From contig NZ_LT984798.1 of the NCBI RefSeq assembly GCF_900243745.1, forward strand, positions 1,110,501 to 1,174,500: DNA of 64,000 nt, written 5' to 3'. Positions 62,839 to 64,000 of this stretch are shown one piece after another (position 1 is the first letter of the stretch; the number at the start of each line of letters is the position of its first letter). Both the position numbers and the translations under genes were made by a program. Below the pieces are notes generated by a model. That model worked only from the letters and a program-made list of their open reading frames with translations, was not told the origin of the DNA and made no database searches. The stretch is from Desulfovibrio sp. G11 (lineage in GTDB: Bacteria; Desulfobacterota; Desulfovibrionia; Desulfovibrionales; Desulfovibrionaceae).

Positions 62839-64000
62839 TCAGCGTACGCCGCCCTGCGGAGGATTGAGCGTGGCCCCGCCTTCCATGAATGCTTCAAAGT
62901 CCTGACACGACATGGGGCGGGCATAAAAAAATCCCTGCGCCTGGATGCCGCCAAAACCGAGAAGAAAATTGCGCTGCGTGGCGTTTTCCACCCCTTCGCA
63001 CAACACTTCCATATGCAGGCCACCGGAAAGACTGATGATACTGCTGATGATGCTTTTGTTGACCGACGCTATTTCACCGGAACCAAGCAGACTTCTGTCA
63101 ATCTTTATGACATCGAAAGGCACTTCCTTGAGCACATTGAGGCTTGAATAGCCCGCGCCGAAATCGTCAAGCCAGATGGAATACCCATACTGCTTGAACT
63201 GGCGCACGCTGTCGCGTATTTCTGTAAGGTTTTTGATAAAAACGCTTTCAGTTATCTCCAGTCCCACATGCCGCGGTTCAAGACCGTGCGCGCAGACCAG
63301 GGCATGAAATTCTTCGGCAAAGGCAGGATTTTTAAAATTTTCGCGGGAAATATTGACGGTTACGGGAACAAACGGTCTGCCCGTATCAAAACATTGCCGC
63401 AGGTAGCGGCAAACCTGCTCGTAAACGAGAAAATCCAGGCTGATGATGTCGCCCGACTCTTCAAGCAGAGGCACAAAACTGGCGGGCATGATATCCCTGC
63501 CGTCAGGAGTGCGCATTCTTGCCAGGGCCTCGGCCCCCACCACTGCGCCGGTGGCAATATCTATTTGCGGTTGCAGCAGAAAGAAAACGCCGCCGCATTC
63601 CAGCGACTTGATCACGTCTTCATACAGGCTCTGCCGCTGCAGGCGGCGCACTTCCATCGCATCGGTAAAAATTCCCCCGCGGGAGCGCAGGGTGGGCTTG
63701 AGCGCGCGCCGCGCCTGGTCCGCCCGGCTTACGTGCGGGTGCAGGCTGGCGGGCATACCTTCTACAGGGCAGACCCCTCCCACAAAGGCCAGATGGCTGC
63801 GTGGGTGCAGATTGCGCTTTTTTGCAAGAAACAGTTCGCCCTTGGCCACAATCTTTCCGGCTGCGGCTTCAAGACTTGTTCCCTCGGGAACCGTAAAAAG
63901 CATGGTAAACTGGTCCGCAAAAATGCGGCTGGCGCACACATAGCAGTCCAGGTGCCGCAAAAATGCGGCAAAGGCGCGCAACATGCTGTTGCCCGCCTGC
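62839..64000 (-). CDS. EAL-domain protein with degenerate GGDEF, 5' end outside the window
   Basis: The frame stays open to the window edge; the ATG at 63984 is probably internal, because the codons before it continue a GGDEF-like helix. The GGDEF loop reads RIFADQF, so no cyclase activity is expected. The EAL domain keeps AEALARM, VTVNISREN, LEITES, WLDDFGAGYSS, IKIDRS, CEGVE and QGFFYARP, so it should degrade cyclic-di-GMP. No membrane segment is visible in the part seen. Confidence 0.88.
   Translation of the reverse strand, partial: QAGNSMLRAFAAFLRHLDCYVCASRIFADQFTMLFTVPEGTSLEAAAGKIVAKGELFLAKKRNLHPRSHLAFVGGVCPVEGMPASLHPHVSRADQARRALKPTLRSRGGIFTDAMEVRRLQRQSLYEDVIKSLECGGVFFLLQPQIDIATGAVVGAEALARMRTPDGRDIMPASFVPLLEESGDIISLDFLVYEQVCRYLRQCFDTGRPFVPVTVNISRENFKNPAFAEEFHALVCAHGLEPRHVGLEITESVFIKNLTEIRDSVRQFKQYGYSIWLDDFGAGYSSLNVLKEVPFDVIKIDRSLLGSGEIASVNKSIISSIISLSGGLHMEVLCEGVENATQRNFLLGFGGIQAQGFFYARPMSCQDFEAFMEGGATLNPPQGGVR

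Overview
The window looks like a Desulfovibrio-type sulfate reducer (Desulfobacterota). This is inferred from the style of the chromosomal genes: a DUF134 regulator beside a Gly/Met/Arg/Cys-rich DUF5320-like protein, CheV, FliR, hybrid kinase and EAL proteins, and GC-rich coding sequence. No rRNA or tRNA gene was seen, so the genus is not certain.

About 1-47.3 kb is the right-hand part of an integrative and conjugative element (ICE); its left end is outside the window. On the + strand it carries an IncP-like (RP4 Trb/Tra-type) type IV secretion system: TraM-like, TrbB, TrbC and TrbD at 0.5-2.6 kb; TrbE and TrbJ at 14.4-17.6 kb; TrbL, TrbF, TrbG, TrbI, TraG and TraF at 19.4-26.4 kb. A complete-looking R64-type thin-pilus cluster (PilL, N, O, P, Q, R, S, a second PilT-like ATPase, PilM-like, PilV, lytic transglycosylase) sits inside the Trb operon, between trbD and trbE. 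An ArdC/metallopeptidase/Toprim polyprotein, a topoisomerase I, two zinc-ribbon proteins, an RdgC-like protein and a secreted tail-collar protein follow (26.4-33.9 kb). The relaxase operon (Rha-like, MobC/TraJ-like, relaxase) runs leftwards at 41.8-44.8 kb from an oriT whose nic region closely matches RP4. A tyrosine integrase with three tandem N-terminal repeats (45.5-47.1 kb) marks the ICE end.

The ICE is loaded with insertion sequences, and their ends and target duplications can be read exactly. An ISL3 element (17760-19086) splits an antisense lipoprotein gene in the trbK/entry-exclusion position. An IS4 element (35278-36536) lies inside an IS30 element directly upstream of a chemoreceptor gene. 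An IS1595 element (38650-39362) splits an EAL-HDOD gene. AT-rich genes (13.65-14.37 kb, 19.1-20.2 kb, 31.2-32.4 kb, 36.7-38.4 kb) look like later additions.

From about 47.7 kb the DNA is GC-rich chromosome: a promoter with twin palindromes driving a DUF5320-like gene, a DUF134 regulator, a YbaK-type tRNA-editing protein, a YdcZ-type transporter, a VOC protein, a PfkB kinase, CutA, endonuclease III, CheV, decayed MerR and RND-pump genes, a DHA2 MFS pump, FliR, GltX, a hybrid histidine kinase, ArgB and an EAL protein cut by the window edge.

The most unusual signals are: (i) pilin genes whose only possible starts put Glu at residue 5, i.e. no prepilin leader, with no prepilin peptidase in view; (ii) a Cys-rich 64-residue gene nested out of frame in what looks like an insertion splitting the relaxase N-terminus; (iii) two small membrane-protein genes translationally coupled between oriT and integrase; (iv) a triplicated arm domain in the integrase; and (v) antisense membrane/lipoprotein genes lodged between secretion genes.
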